Assembly: GCA_023418595.1 (NCBI GenBank)
Contig: JAEZZI010000020.1
Location: forward strand, 1-64,000
DNA from: Pseudomonadota bacterium
GTDB taxonomy: Bacteria > Pseudomonadota > Alphaproteobacteria > Sphingomonadales > Sphingomonadaceae
DNA length: 64,000 nucleotides
Reading direction: 5' to 3'
The translations under genes and the position numbers were made by a program. Positions 15,205-24,404 of the stretch are shown here, piece by piece. Under the pieces are notes generated by a model that was given only the letters and a program-made list of their open reading frames with translations, searched no databases and was not told where the DNA came from. Position 1 is the stretch's first letter. Each line of letters starts with the position of its first letter.

Positions 15205-15536
15205 CCACGTTCGCGGCACAGGCGGGGTGGCTGCACGCCAAGCCGGAAGGGGCGCCCCAGACCCGCGCGGAAATGTTCGGGGTCCGCCTCCCCGAACTAG
15301 CTATAACCGAAACGCTCCCCGAAATCTGGCGTGATCTGGGCTATGCGAAAACCTCAGGCATGGGCGGGCTAGAGCCGCTGTCATGGCTAGAGATCGACGC
15401 CTTCGCCCGCGTGACAGGTCAGGATTTGTCGGGTGTCGAGGGGCAGTGCCTTATGGACATGAGCCGAGCCTACGTCGCCAGCATATCCGACACCCGCCCC
15501 CTCAGCATCGAACCAATGGAGCGCGCGAATGGCTGA
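15174..15536 (+). CDS. Tail assembly chaperone, -1 frame extension (gpT-like)
   Basis: The -1 frame relative to gpG is open from 15174 to the stop at 15534-15536 and reads FECRDRLTTFAAQAGWLHA ... EMFGVRLPELA ... EPLSWLEIDAFARVTG. It has no good start of its own before ATG 15273, and the protein-like sequence begins upstream of that ATG, inside the gpG overlap. This is the arrangement expected for a gpG-T fusion made by -1 ribosomal frameshifting, the extension recruiting the tail tube. Independent start at 15273 cannot be excluded. Confidence 0.7.
   Translation, partial: APFFECRDRLTTFAAQAGWLHAKPEGAPQTRAEMFGVRLPELAITETLPEIWRDLGYAKTSGMGGLEPLSWLEIDAFARVTGQDLSGVEGQCLMDMSRAYVASISDTRPLSIEPMERANG
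15177..15186 (+). promoter_or_regulatory. Putative -1 frameshift site (T6 run)
   Basis: The gpG codons CTT TTT TCG contain six Ts at 15179-15184. Slippage of the TTT codon by one base keeps full pairing and moves into the downstream open frame, which is open only from 15174 onward; the gpG frame stops at 15204. The window for a shift is therefore 15174-15204, and this is the only homopolymer in it. Confidence 0.6.
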
Positions 15537-17649
15537 TTTCGCCAGACTGGTGCTGGACGCGGACACGCGCGGCCTGAAAACCGCCGAACGCGACCTGAAA
15601 TCCGTAACCCGGTCGGCTGCGGACACCGCCAGCAAGGTGGGAGCAAAGATGCGGTCGCTGGGCACCGGTCTGACGATCGGTGTTACGGCGCCGCTGACGC
15701 TTTTCGGCAAGGGCGCGGTGCAGGCCGCGATCGACGCCGAAGAATTGCAGTCGATGTTCGACACGACGTTCGGCGCCATGAGCGACACCATGAACAAGTG
15801 GGCGCGCGAAACCGGCGATGCGATGGGCCGAAGCACGCAAGAATTGCAGCAGTCGGCGGCGGTGTTCCAAGGCTTCTTCAAGGATATGCTTCCCGAAGCC
15901 GAGGCCGCAGAGTTCAGCCGCAAGCTGACGGTGCTTTCGCAGGACGTGGCGTCGTTCAAGAACCTGTCGAACGATGACGCTCAACGCCGCCTGTTTGCGG
16001 CGGCCACCGGCGAATACGAAAGCCTGAAAGCCCTTGGTGTCGTCATTAACGACACGGTGATGAAGGCCAAGGCGATGGAGATGGGATTCGGCGATTCCAC
16101 GTCGAAACTGACCGAGCAAGAAAAGGTGCTGATCCGCGTCGCGCTGTTGCAGCAGAAGTTCGCGGATGCGTCGGGCGACGTTGAGCGCACGTCCGATAGC
16201 ATGGCCAACCAGATCAAACGGGCGCAGGCCAACTTTCAGGAATTGCAGGTAACGGTGGGCGAGAAGCTGATCCCGATCCTGACGCCGCTTGTGGGCAGTC
16301 TCGCGTCTATGCTCGAACGGTTCACGTCGCTGCCGGTGCCGGTGCAATCCACGGTGGTCGCCGTTACCGCTATGGGGGTGGCTCTCGGCCCGGTTCTGAT
16401 CGGCCTTGGGGCGATCGTCAAAATCGCCATTCCCGTCACAGTCGGCCTTGGCTCAATGGCGAAAGGCTTTGCTGGCGTGGCTGTTGCGGAGGGCGCGGCC
16501 ACGACCGGCGCTTACGCTTTTGGGGTGGCGCTACGGGTAGCGATGCCGTGGCTGGCGGCGCTCTCGGGCGCAGTCGCGTTGGGTTACGCCGCGTGGAAGC
16601 ATTGGGACAAGATCAAGCCGATTATCGACAAGGCAATCGGGTGGATGAAAGACCTGTTCACCGGCGTCCAGCATTGGTTGGGCAAGAAGCTCGCGAGCGT
16701 CATCGGGACCGTCACGAAGACCGTCGAGGCAATGGTGAAGCCCTTCAAGGACGCCTACATCGCCGTCGTCGGCAACAGTTACATCCCCGACATGGTTGAC
16801 GAAATCGGGCAACACATGCGGCGGCTCGACGTTGAGTTGGTGAAGCCAACCGCCGACGCCACGCAAAGCGCCGCCGACAAGTTCCGCCAGTTGCAGCAGG
16901 AAGTGCAGCCGATCCTTGATCGCTTGTTTCCGCAGCAGGCCCGCGACAACGTGCTGGTCCGCGAATTGGAGCTTCTCGACCAGGCCGCGCGGAAAGGCAT
17001 CATTTCGATGGATGCGCTGGCACAAGCGCGGGCGCGAGCCATGCGTGAATATGGCGCAGATGTTGATGCCACGCCCGATCCCGTCGCTGACTTGCTCGGC
17101 ACCCCAGACCTAAGCGTGCTGACCGAAGGCATCCCGACCGCCGCCGACATTATCACGGACGAATGGAACAAGGTGCAGGCAGCGAACGACAACGTGCGCG
17201 TGTCCTTCGTGGACATGGCGCGGGACGTGACGGCTTCGCTTCAAGGAATCATCAACAACATCCGTTCGGGCGATTGGCTGGGGGCGCTGACTGGCGTGCT
17301 TGATCTTGTTGGGCAGGTGATGGGGGCGATCAACGGCACTGGGAAGCCTGCCGCGCGGACTTATCCGGTGAGAAGTTTCAATGGCGGCGGTTACACGGGC
17401 AATGGCGCGAGATCGGGCGGGCTGGACGGGCAGGGCGGCTTCATGGCGATGCTTCACCCCCGCGAGACTGTGGTGGATCATACGCGCGGGCAGCAGATGG
17501 GCGGGCAGAACGTCAAGGTTGAGGTCGTGTTGAACGATCCGATGCTGCGCGCCAAGATCATCGAAGGTGCCGCAACCGTCACGCAAACCAGCATCGCCGC
17601 GAACGATCGTGCGAAGGCATATCAGGCCAACCGGAGGTTTGCAGGATGA
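15529..17649 (+). CDS. Tail tape measure protein
   Basis: 706 residues, the longest structural gene. Helical throughout: ADTRGLKTAERDLKSVTRSA at the start, long Ala-rich helices (ELQQSAAVFQGFFKDMLPEA), hydrophobic segments around 260-330 (STVVAVTAMGVALGPVLIGLGAIV; MPWLAALSGAVALGYAAW), and Gly-rich C-terminal part with FNGGGYTG and GFMAMLHPRETVVDH, a motif seen at the end of many tape measures. At about 1.5 angstrom per residue it would set a tail of roughly 100 nm (family rule, not measured). Confidence 0.9.
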   Translation: MADFARLVLDADTRGLKTAERDLKSVTRSAADTASKVGAKMRSLGTGLTIGVTAPLTLFGKGAVQAAIDAEELQSMFDTTFGAMSDTMNKWARETGDAMGRSTQELQQSAAVFQGFFKDMLPEAEAAEFSRKLTVLSQDVASFKNLSNDDAQRRLFAAATGEYESLKALGVVINDTVMKAKAMEMGFGDSTSKLTEQEKVLIRVALLQQKFADASGDVERTSDSMANQIKRAQANFQELQVTVGEKLIPILTPLVGSLASMLERFTSLPVPVQSTVVAVTAMGVALGPVLIGLGAIVKIAIPVTVGLGSMAKGFAGVAVAEGAATTGAYAFGVALRVAMPWLAALSGAVALGYAAWKHWDKIKPIIDKAIGWMKDLFTGVQHWLGKKLASVIGTVTKTVEAMVKPFKDAYIAVVGNSYIPDMVDEIGQHMRRLDVELVKPTADATQSAADKFRQLQQEVQPILDRLFPQQARDNVLVRELELLDQAARKGIISMDALAQARARAMREYGADVDATPDPVADLLGTPDLSVLTEGIPTAADIITDEWNKVQAANDNVRVSFVDMARDVTASLQGIINNIRSGDWLGALTGVLDLVGQVMGAINGTGKPAARTYPVRSFNGGGYTGNGARSGGLDGQGGFMAMLHPRETVVDHTRGQQMGGQNVKVEVVLNDPMLRAKIIEGAATVTQTSIAANDRAKAYQANRRFAG

Positions 17650-18236
17650 TCGACCTGACGGACCTTCGTATGGAGACAGTCGATGGCCAGCTTGTTGACT
17701 ACGGCGCGCGCCTGGCCCCGTTTCTTGGCGGTGTTGAGCAGCGGATTAACCGGATCGGCACTCGACACGCTATCACGCTCAAAATCCCGCCCATGCGAAT
17801 TGAAGCGGAGGGGCGGCGCTGGATAGCCCGCCTGATCCGGGCTAAGCAGGAAGGCGGATACGCGCGCTATCCGCAGGTCAATTTCAGGCTGGGCGTTCCC
17901 GGCAATCCCACGGTGGAAACTGAGACGGTTGGCGGACGCTTCCTCCCGATCACGGGTGCAACGGCGAACTATGCGATCCGTGAGGGGCAGGCGCTCACCG
18001 TAACCAGCGACGGGCGGCGCTATTTCTATTTCGCCGCGGCTCAAACGATCTTGGATGCAGACGGGGCTGGCACCATCGAACTCGACGTGCCGCTGCGCAA
18101 GGTAGCGCTGGTCGGCGACACCGTGAACCTGTCGAAGCCGGTCATCGAAGGCTGGATCGACGGCGACGGTTGGGGCTGGACGCTGGAAAGCAGCCAGACC
18201 ACCGGCCTTGGCTTCACGATTATCGAACGCGCATGA
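17646..18236 (+). CDS. Minor tail protein, distal-tail region
   Basis: 196 residues directly after the tape measure (ATGA overlap): DLTDLRMETVDGQLVDYGARLAPFLGG, then IGTRHAITLKIPPM and RWIARLIRAKQEGG, with a beta-rich C-terminal half ending TTGLGFTIIERA. Position and beta-sandwich pattern fit a Dit-like distal tail protein. Family assignment is by order of genes. Confidence 0.6.
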   Translation: MIDLTDLRMETVDGQLVDYGARLAPFLGGVEQRINRIGTRHAITLKIPPMRIEAEGRRWIARLIRAKQEGGYARYPQVNFRLGVPGNPTVETETVGGRFLPITGATANYAIREGQALTVTSDGRRYFYFAAAQTILDADGAGTIELDVPLRKVALVGDTVNLSKPVIEGWIDGDGWGWTLESSQTTGLGFTIIERA

Positions 18237-18826
18237 CCGTCCTATCCCCGGCGCTCGACGCCGAACTATCCAAGGATCGGGCAACGATCTTCGGAGCGAT
18301 ACAGCTTGACCTCGCCGCAAAAAGCATTCGCTTGCTAGACGGATCGGCGACGATCGACATGCCGACCGGGCGCTTTGAGGGCATCGACCCGGATTATGGC
18401 GTGCTGGACAGCATCGATGAATATTCTGACGGAACGGGTGACGAAGCGCCGGGGCTGGCGTTTTCGGTCCTGCCACCGTCCTATGAGGCTGCGCTGGCAC
18501 TATCGCTGCCAAGCGACCAAGGCGCGAGGGCACGGTTTTGGCTTGCGGCGCGCGACGACGATACGGGGTTGGTGATCGGAGAGCCGTTGCTGCTGTCGGA
18601 CGCAGAAGTTGACACCGGTCAACTGAATGTCGGTCCCGGCGAACACGCGGTCGAGATTGAATGCGTGTCGGGCATGGAACGGTTTTTCGATGACGAGGAA
18701 GGGCTTGTGCTTTCGCCTGCTTCGCATCGCACGTTCTGGCCGGATGAGGCGGGGCTGGATCATCTGACCGGCGTTCGCGACCCGATCTTCTGGGGACAGT
18801 CTCAGCCAAGCGGTGTCACGCGATGA
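18233..18826 (+). CDS. Tail/baseplate protein
   Basis: 197 residues from ATG 18233, overlapping the previous stop (ATGA); a longer frame from 18170 is inside the previous gene. Beta-rich: TIFGAIQLDLAAKSIRLLDGSATIDM, APGLAFSVLPPSYEAALAL, EHAVEIECVSGMERFF and a C-terminal FWPDEAGLDHLTGVRDPIFWGQ. Proteins with this LLDGSA...F...D..YG..... start occur before the NlpC-like gene in several alphaproteobacterial phages. Probably part of the tail tip. Confidence 0.6.
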   Translation: MTVLSPALDAELSKDRATIFGAIQLDLAAKSIRLLDGSATIDMPTGRFEGIDPDYGVLDSIDEYSDGTGDEAPGLAFSVLPPSYEAALALSLPSDQGARARFWLAARDDDTGLVIGEPLLLSDAEVDTGQLNVGPGEHAVEIECVSGMERFFDDEEGLVLSPASHRTFWPDEAGLDHLTGVRDPIFWGQSQPSGVTR

Positions 18827-19230
18827 GCGGGCTAGATCGGAAGGACGCGACGGAAAAGACACTGCAATGGTTCGCCCCGCGCCCGTTCGATTGGGCGAAG
18901 TCGGCGACATGCGTCCACATGGTTCGCCGTCATCTGGTCCACATGGGCCACAAGGTGCCGCCAATGCCGCAATTTCGCAGTCCGCTCACGGCAAAGCGCG
19001 CGCTGCACGATCGGGGCTGGGAGAGTCTGGGGGCGATGATGGACAGCATCGTTCCGCGGATAGGTTCGTCGTGGAAACTGTTGGGCGACGTTCTCGAATT
19101 GCCCAGCGACAGTGACGCCTTCCCGGCGCTGGTCGTCTATACCGGCAACGACACCATCATGGGCTATCAGGGCGGGGTGTTCATGGTTGGCAGGATCATG
19201 GTCACGCCCACGGCGGCTTGGCGGCTGTAG
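18823..19230 (+). CDS. DUF6950-like tail tip assembly protein
   Basis: 135 residues: FDWAKSATCVHMVRRHLVHMGHK, then AKRALHDRGWESLGAMMDS, LLGDVLEL, FPALVVYTGNDTIMGY and a final TPTAAWRL. This is the DUF6950 pattern; the family occupies the place of NlpC/P60 tail peptidases before the tail tip gene. Cys and His residues at the start (CVHM) are reminiscent of an NlpC-like site, but a complete catalytic triad is not evident. Confidence 0.7.
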   Translation: MSGLDRKDATEKTLQWFAPRPFDWAKSATCVHMVRRHLVHMGHKVPPMPQFRSPLTAKRALHDRGWESLGAMMDSIVPRIGSSWKLLGDVLELPSDSDAFPALVVYTGNDTIMGYQGGVFMVGRIMVTPTAAWRL

Positions 19231-21144
19231 ATGGCTCAGGTCGCGAAATACGCAGCGCTCGCAATCTCGATTGCGGCGGCGATCCCGACTGGCGGCACCT
19301 CGCTGCTCGCGGCGGGTGTGGCAAGCGCTGGCATCGCCGCTGGGGCCACCGCAACGGCTGTTGCAGCGGGTATTGCGGCGGCGGCGAACATCGGGGCCGG
19401 ATTGCTCGCACGCAAGCCCAGCATCGGCGCAGGCGGTAGTCAGTCGGAATGGGAAGCGGACCCGACCGCGGCTATCCCGATCACGCTCGGGCGGACAGGC
19501 GGCGGTGGGCAGATCGTCTATCGGAAGACCAGCGGTAATTCGAACAAGAACGAATATCAGACGCTGACCACCGTTCTGTCGCTGGGGCCGATCGACGCAA
19601 TCGAGGCATCCTATGCGGACAAACGCCAGCTGCTGCTGACCGGCACGGCGGCGGGCGCGCCTTATTCGAACTGGATGTGGGAGGCGCGGCAGATCGGGGC
19701 CTGCCCGGAAGCATCGGCGCTCAATACGGGGGTCGGCACAAAGCCGGGGTGGACCAGCGCGCACAAGCTTTCGGGCTTGGCGGCGGTGCAGAACACCCTG
19801 CGATACGACAATAAGGGCAACGGCACCTTCATGACCGAGCCGCAAATGCTGTGGGTTCGTCGCGGAGTGCTCTGTTACGATCCGAGGCTCGACAGCACCT
19901 ATCCGGGCGGGAGCGGGCCTTGCCGGGTCAACGATCAATCGACGTGGGTATTCTCGAAGAATCCGCCGATCGTCGGGCTGACCTATGCGCTAGGGTGGTT
20001 TCAGAACGGCAAGCGTCGCGGCGGCGTCGGTCTCGCACCGACCAGCATCGACATCGCCAGTTTCGTTGAAGCCGCGAACATCGCGGACATGAACGGGTGG
20101 ACGGTCGGCGGGAATATCTCGACGGCAGATCGGAAATGGGCAGCGCTGAAAGCCATTCTCCAGGCGGCGGCGTGCGAACCGATCCGCGACGGGGCCACGC
20201 TTTCCTGCGTGATCCAGGCTCCCCGCGTGTCGATCGCCACGATCGGGGCGGGGGATTTGATCGGGGCTGCATCGGTTCCGCGCTCGCGTCGTCGCCGGGA
20301 GCGGATCAACGGCATTATCCCGAAATACCGGGTGGAGGCGAACTGGTGGGAGCAAGCATCGGGGACTGTCGCGCGCATCGCGGTTTATGTCGCAGAGGAC
20401 GGCGGCGAGCGCACGAAGGAAATCGAATACCCGCTGGTTCAGGTCGAGGCGGGGCAGGACGCATCGCAACCGACCCAGCTTGCCGGATACGACGTCGAAT
20501 TGTCGCGTGAGCGGATGCCCATCGTTCTGCCGCTTAAACTGCGGTGGATTGGCTACCGTACCGGCGACTGCATCGACTGCGCGATTGATGAGCTGGGCTT
20601 GGGCGATGTGCAGTTGGTCATCATTCGCCGCCAGCTTGATCCGGCGACTGGCGCGGTGACGCTGACTGTTCGCACGGAAGACCCGGCGAAACATGCGCGG
20701 GTGTTCGCACTGACTGGTGACGTGCCGCCTGACACGACCTTTGAACGCCCGGATCGGCCGGGGGAATTTGCGCTTGATCTGTCGCGGTCAGCACACCGCA
20801 TCGTAACGCGCACGGTAGTCTATCCGTGGTCTAGCGATGATAACAGCATATCGATTGAGGCATTCGACGGGGTGATTGACGATGGTCGCCCTATCTCGTT
20901 CGGAGCGCAGACTATTGGAACGCTGGCGGCTGGAACGTCCTATGGCTTGTTCTGGTCGATCAGTGACGCCTCATGGTCTGCATCGGCGTCGCCCGCGTCA
21001 TCCGAATGGAGCAACAGTAATCTAGTGTTCCTGCAATGGGTAGCCACTTCTGATGCGGGCACTTATCCCGGATCGCCGACGCCACCGCCTGGTAGCGGGG
21101 GTGACGGTGGGGGCGGCTATCAGCCGCCGATGTTTGAGCCATGA
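19231..21144 (+). CDS. Tail tip protein (gpJ-like host-specificity/baseplate hub protein)
   Basis: 637 residues, next to the DUF6950 gene without a gap. Very hydrophobic Ala/Gly-rich N-terminus (about 1-60), then beta-rich domains: IPITLGRTGGGGQIVYRKTSG, then YQTLTTVLSLGPIDAIE and FQNGKRRGGVG, and a hub-like centre GWTVGGNISTADRKWAALKAIL. C-terminal immunoglobulin-like sequence (FWSISDASWSASASPASSEWSN) and a Gly/Pro tail. It forms the tail tip to which fibres attach. Confidence 0.8.
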   Translation: MAQVAKYAALAISIAAAIPTGGTSLLAAGVASAGIAAGATATAVAAGIAAAANIGAGLLARKPSIGAGGSQSEWEADPTAAIPITLGRTGGGGQIVYRKTSGNSNKNEYQTLTTVLSLGPIDAIEASYADKRQLLLTGTAAGAPYSNWMWEARQIGACPEASALNTGVGTKPGWTSAHKLSGLAAVQNTLRYDNKGNGTFMTEPQMLWVRRGVLCYDPRLDSTYPGGSGPCRVNDQSTWVFSKNPPIVGLTYALGWFQNGKRRGGVGLAPTSIDIASFVEAANIADMNGWTVGGNISTADRKWAALKAILQAAACEPIRDGATLSCVIQAPRVSIATIGAGDLIGAASVPRSRRRRERINGIIPKYRVEANWWEQASGTVARIAVYVAEDGGERTKEIEYPLVQVEAGQDASQPTQLAGYDVELSRERMPIVLPLKLRWIGYRTGDCIDCAIDELGLGDVQLVIIRRQLDPATGAVTLTVRTEDPAKHARVFALTGDVPPDTTFERPDRPGEFALDLSRSAHRIVTRTVVYPWSSDDNSISIEAFDGVIDDGRPISFGAQTIGTLAAGTSYGLFWSISDASWSASASPASSEWSNSNLVFLQWVATSDAGTYPGSPTPPPGSGGDGGGGYQPPMFEP

Positions 21145-21356
21145 GCGCCGCGCTCCCCGTCAGCCGTCGTCTTCATGCCGCGTTATTCGACATGGGCGAT
21201 GGCCGCGTGCGGTTGCGTATTGATGCGAGAGAGCCGGATTGCGAGGGCGCGCTGGTCGTTTTTTTGCTGGCGGGCATGATTGAGAACGACGCCAAGGCAT
21301 TGGAAATCGACTTCTCGCTTAGCGGGCCTGATCCTGTTCGGATCGACGCAGCCTAA
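21141..21356 (+). CDS. Small phage protein (71 aa)
   Basis: ATG overlaps the stop of the tail tip gene (ATGA). The peptide LHAALFDMGDGRVRLRIDARE ... VVFLLAGMIENDAKALEIDFSL appears to be a compact beta/alpha protein. It is translationally coupled to the tail genes; no family recognised. Confidence 0.5.
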   Translation: MSAALPVSRRLHAALFDMGDGRVRLRIDAREPDCEGALVVFLLAGMIENDAKALEIDFSLSGPDPVRIDAA

Positions 21357-21379
21357 CCCTTCAAACATCGGAGAATAAC

Positions 21380-21397
21380 ATGGGGACGTTCGCATGA
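21380..21397 (+). other. Five-codon minicistron (MGTFA) coupled to next gene
   Basis: CGGAGAATAAC ends at 21379 right before ATG 21380; this frame reads MGTFA and stops at 21395-21397, overlapping the ATG of the next gene at 21394. The strong ribosome site serves the minicistron rather than the gene, so translation of the gene may rely on stop/start coupling. Confidence 0.35.
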
Positions 21398-21816
21398 TCG
21401 CGACGACGGGGGCCGTGCGGTCGGTCGCGGAAGGGCCGCTGGTCGTTCAACGTTGGGCACCGAAGCGGTTCGACATTCCTTGCGAGGGCTTCGACTTCAC
21501 CGGGCAACCGCTGACAATGCAGGTGCGCGCTTATCCCGACGCGCCGGGTGCTGCGCTGATCGACCTCGCTGATACCGCGAGCCCTGCCGAAGGGCTGTCG
21601 GTATCAGTGGAGACGGTAGCGGGCCTGACAACCTCCACCATCCAAATCCGCATCAATGAAACGACGATCGAGAACCTGCTGCCGTTTGACACCAACGGCA
21701 CCGAGCCGGGGCAGAACGTCGTGCTGGCCTACGCCATCCACGTCGGCAGCGGATCGGCAAAGCGGCGCTTCATCCAAGGCAACTTCATCATCGAACCGGG
21801 GGCGAACCAGGCATGA
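21394..21816 (+). CDS. Hypothetical baseplate/upper-fibre protein
   Basis: 140 residues, beta-rich: PKRFDIPCEGFDFTGQPLTMQVRAYPD, then TTSTIQIRINETTIENLLPF, AYAIHVGSGSAKRRFIQGNFIIEPG. This resembles small beta-sandwich proteins encoded before fibre genes (they often bind fibres to the tail tip). Stop overlaps the next start. Assigned from context. Confidence 0.55.
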   Translation: MIATTGAVRSVAEGPLVVQRWAPKRFDIPCEGFDFTGQPLTMQVRAYPDAPGAALIDLADTASPAEGLSVSVETVAGLTTSTIQIRINETTIENLLPFDTNGTEPGQNVVLAYAIHVGSGSAKRRFIQGNFIIEPGANQA

Positions 21817-23267
21817 TTCCTTTCAAGATCGTCCGCGTCGCTGGCACGGATATTCCGTTCAAGGTCGGCATGGGCAACGCTGCGGACGCTCTTGCCTTCT
21901 ATTACGCGCAGGCTGAGAGGGCCGAATCCACCCGCGCCCGTATCGAAGCGCGCAGCCTGCTTTACGGCGTCAACGCTACCGGCATGATCCGACTGTTCGG
22001 TGCGGAAGCAACAGAGGTAGCGTTTGCTGACGGTGTGTATCGCGACGGCTACACCGAGCACGCCACTTTCACCTCCATGCCCGAGATCGACACCGAGGGC
22101 GCGCTTCCGATTGATGGCCGTGGACTGCTGGTAACCGGCGCCACGTCGGCAGGCGTTCTACGTCCTGCGGTTGGCGACGTGACCGTGGTGGTCGAGGTCG
22201 ATATGCCAGCGCACGACGGGACGCTGCGGGTGCTGGCGTCCTATGTCGGCCCGGTGCTGGAAGCGCGGGTCGTCGTCTATCGCAGCGTCACCGGCATCTA
22301 TGCTTTGCAGGTCTATAACGACGAACAGGAATTGCAGTTCGTCGGTGATCTCGAAGACCTGTCCGCGCGCCGGATGCGGGTCGCTTTCACTATCGGCAAC
22401 GAAACCACTCGCGCCAGTTTCGCGGGTCGGCCTGTGGTCAGCATCGCCGCCGTTCGCCCCGTTAACCTGCTGCGCCTCTGGTTTGGGCGTCTGGCGAAAG
22501 GCCAGGGCGACCCGCTGAATGGCCGAGTCCTGCGCGGCGCGATCTACCCTTATTCCGTAACCGATGAAGTTTTGCGCCAAATGTCAGGAGGACTAGTGAC
22601 CGACGACGAAATAACGACGTTGATTGACCAGAAGATTCAGACCCACGATCAGGATTTGGAGGCGCACGAACTCGCAGAACGCAAGCGGGCGATCGAACTT
22701 GCGGACAGCAAGACGGGGATTTGGTCGGTTGCCGCTGCGGACAATTTCAATGCGGCGGACGGCGCTTTCACGACCGCGCCGACCGGCGGGCAGACGTGGA
22801 ACGCGATCGGCGGGAGCCAGCTTAGCCGGATCGCGGGGGTGGCACGGACACCGGATAACAATCTGCGCGGCACGACGCTTAACGCTGGTGTTGCCGATGG
22901 GCAGGTTGAAGCCGATCTGAACCCCGGCACGAACGAGGCATCGATCTATTTCCGGTTCGCATCGAACGGCAACTACCTTCTGCTGCAACGCAAGGCCGAA
23001 AATGGGTTCATCGGCCTGTATCGGTTCGTTGGCGGGCCATCCTCGCTGATTGTGCCAGCGATCTACCGGTCAGTGGTTGCGGGCGAGCGCTACAAGGTGC
23101 GCTTCATCGGTTCGCGCATCTGGGTGTTCCGCATCGCCGCCGGTGAAGAAGAACTGATCTTCGACGCCACGGCCACCAATTTCATGACCGCCACCAGCCA
23201 CGGCCTGCGCTTGGCGGGGACCGGATCAGCGGACAATTTTCGAGTCCTTAAGCGGGAGGCGATCTAA
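21813..23267 (+). CDS. Tail fibre / receptor-binding protein
   Basis: 484 residues. Short N-terminal attachment part (VAGTDIPFKVGMGNAADALAFYYAQ), then a lectin-like beta domain (about 65-265: ATEVAFADGVYRDGYTEHATF ... LLRLWFGRLAKGQGDPLNG), a short helical linker with DDEITTLIDQKIQTHDQDLEA, and a second jelly-roll domain (about 300-484: GQTWNAIGGSQLSRIAG ... SIYFRFASNGNYLLLQRKAENG). Two concanavalin-like domains joined by a coiled coil suit a trimeric host-recognition fibre. Confidence 0.7.
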   Translation: MIPFKIVRVAGTDIPFKVGMGNAADALAFYYAQAERAESTRARIEARSLLYGVNATGMIRLFGAEATEVAFADGVYRDGYTEHATFTSMPEIDTEGALPIDGRGLLVTGATSAGVLRPAVGDVTVVVEVDMPAHDGTLRVLASYVGPVLEARVVVYRSVTGIYALQVYNDEQELQFVGDLEDLSARRMRVAFTIGNETTRASFAGRPVVSIAAVRPVNLLRLWFGRLAKGQGDPLNGRVLRGAIYPYSVTDEVLRQMSGGLVTDDEITTLIDQKIQTHDQDLEAHELAERKRAIELADSKTGIWSVAAADNFNAADGAFTTAPTGGQTWNAIGGSQLSRIAGVARTPDNNLRGTTLNAGVADGQVEADLNPGTNEASIYFRFASNGNYLLLQRKAENGFIGLYRFVGGPSSLIVPAIYRSVVAGERYKVRFIGSRIWVFRIAAGEEELIFDATATNFMTATSHGLRLAGTGSADNFRVLKREAI

Positions 23268-24391
23268 TGCGCGTGGTATCTCAGGCCAAAATCCGGCCGC
23301 ACGTTCTGCAATTTCCCGCCGCGGCGCTTGCCGCGCCCTTCCGGTCTGTCGCCGAACGGATGCTCAACTGGGCTGGCGTTGACTGGGGTGACAGCAGCCG
23401 CGATCGGGCGCGGGCGATTGTCGGATGGTTCGGCGCCCACGCGGTCCATCCGCAGGTGTTTCTCCACCCCGATGGCACCGCACTCAATACCGGCGTTCTG
23501 CCCGAAGGCGAGACGTGGGCCAGCTTCAATGCAGTGTTCGGTCCTGACGCCCGCGCGAACAGCGATAACGCCTATTGGTTCGGCCTATTTCCAAACGGCG
23601 TGACGACGGTTCAGCGGCTAATCGGCACGGTCGATATCAACGGCAACGTGGCCGATGACGGGATGCTTGAGGAAGTCGAACCCGGCGTGTGGCGTATCCG
23701 CAACCTGACTGACTTCCGATCGGTGCAGTGTACGCATCAATGCAAGATGGCGCAGGTCATTCTCGCATCCATGGGCATTCTGGCAGTTGACATATCAACG
23801 GTCGGGCACGACCCGATGTGCTATTACGACATCGAAGCGGGCAAGTGGTTCTACATCGACCCGACATTCGGCGAAATGCTGGTGATCGGCGGAGAATCTG
23901 CGACCCCGTTAGACGTGCTGAAAACGAGCCTCGACGGCAACAAGGATGTCATCGTCGGCGACAAGCTGCCGGGCTGTGATTACATAGCGGTCGGTTACTT
24001 CTCGGCCCCCAACGAGCCCGCTGGCGGCATGTCGTATATGACTATTCACACCCAGCCAAAGTGGGCGGGCGGGCTGTCTAGCCGCGTGCCTTATCGGTTT
24101 GGAACGCTCCCCAGCCAATCCTCTGCGAACGACCTTCCCGGAACCGTCGCGCAACTAATGCCTGTGCTAGGCACGGGGGTCGGAGGGCTCGCAAAAGAAG
24201 GCGCGATCGTCGAGGCGCGACTACGAACCAACTGGCCCGAACATGCCGGGTTCCAGCGCAGCAACGACGGCGGGGCCACCTGGGCAGCGTGTTCGGCCAC
24301 CGAATACGCGACGACCGGTGATGGCGAGGTGCGCTTCCGCAGCGTCAATGCAGAGCCGTTTGGCGGCACCCCGGCGATCATCGATGTCTGA
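23267..24391 (+). CDS. Tail-associated protein with transglutaminase-like domain
   Basis: 374 residues, directly after the fibre gene. Residues ~45-200 show a transglutaminase/cysteine-protease-like core: RDRARAIVGWFGAHAVHP, then SVQCTHQCKMAQVILASMGI (Cys155), VGHDPMCYYD (His181) and GKWFYIDPTFGEM (Asp198). The spacing Cys-16-GI, His-17-Asp in IDPT matches the family triad. The rest is beta-rich, ending RFRSVNAEPFGGTPAIIDV. Enzymatic activity and target (peptidoglycan, surface protein, or other virion protein) are unknown. Confidence 0.6.
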   Translation: MRVVSQAKIRPHVLQFPAAALAAPFRSVAERMLNWAGVDWGDSSRDRARAIVGWFGAHAVHPQVFLHPDGTALNTGVLPEGETWASFNAVFGPDARANSDNAYWFGLFPNGVTTVQRLIGTVDINGNVADDGMLEEVEPGVWRIRNLTDFRSVQCTHQCKMAQVILASMGILAVDISTVGHDPMCYYDIEAGKWFYIDPTFGEMLVIGGESATPLDVLKTSLDGNKDVIVGDKLPGCDYIAVGYFSAPNEPAGGMSYMTIHTQPKWAGGLSSRVPYRFGTLPSQSSANDLPGTVAQLMPVLGTGVGGLAKEGAIVEARLRTNWPEHAGFQRSNDGGATWAACSATEYATTGDGEVRFRSVNAEPFGGTPAIIDV

Positions 24392-24404
24392 CCGGAGAAA
24401 CCAC

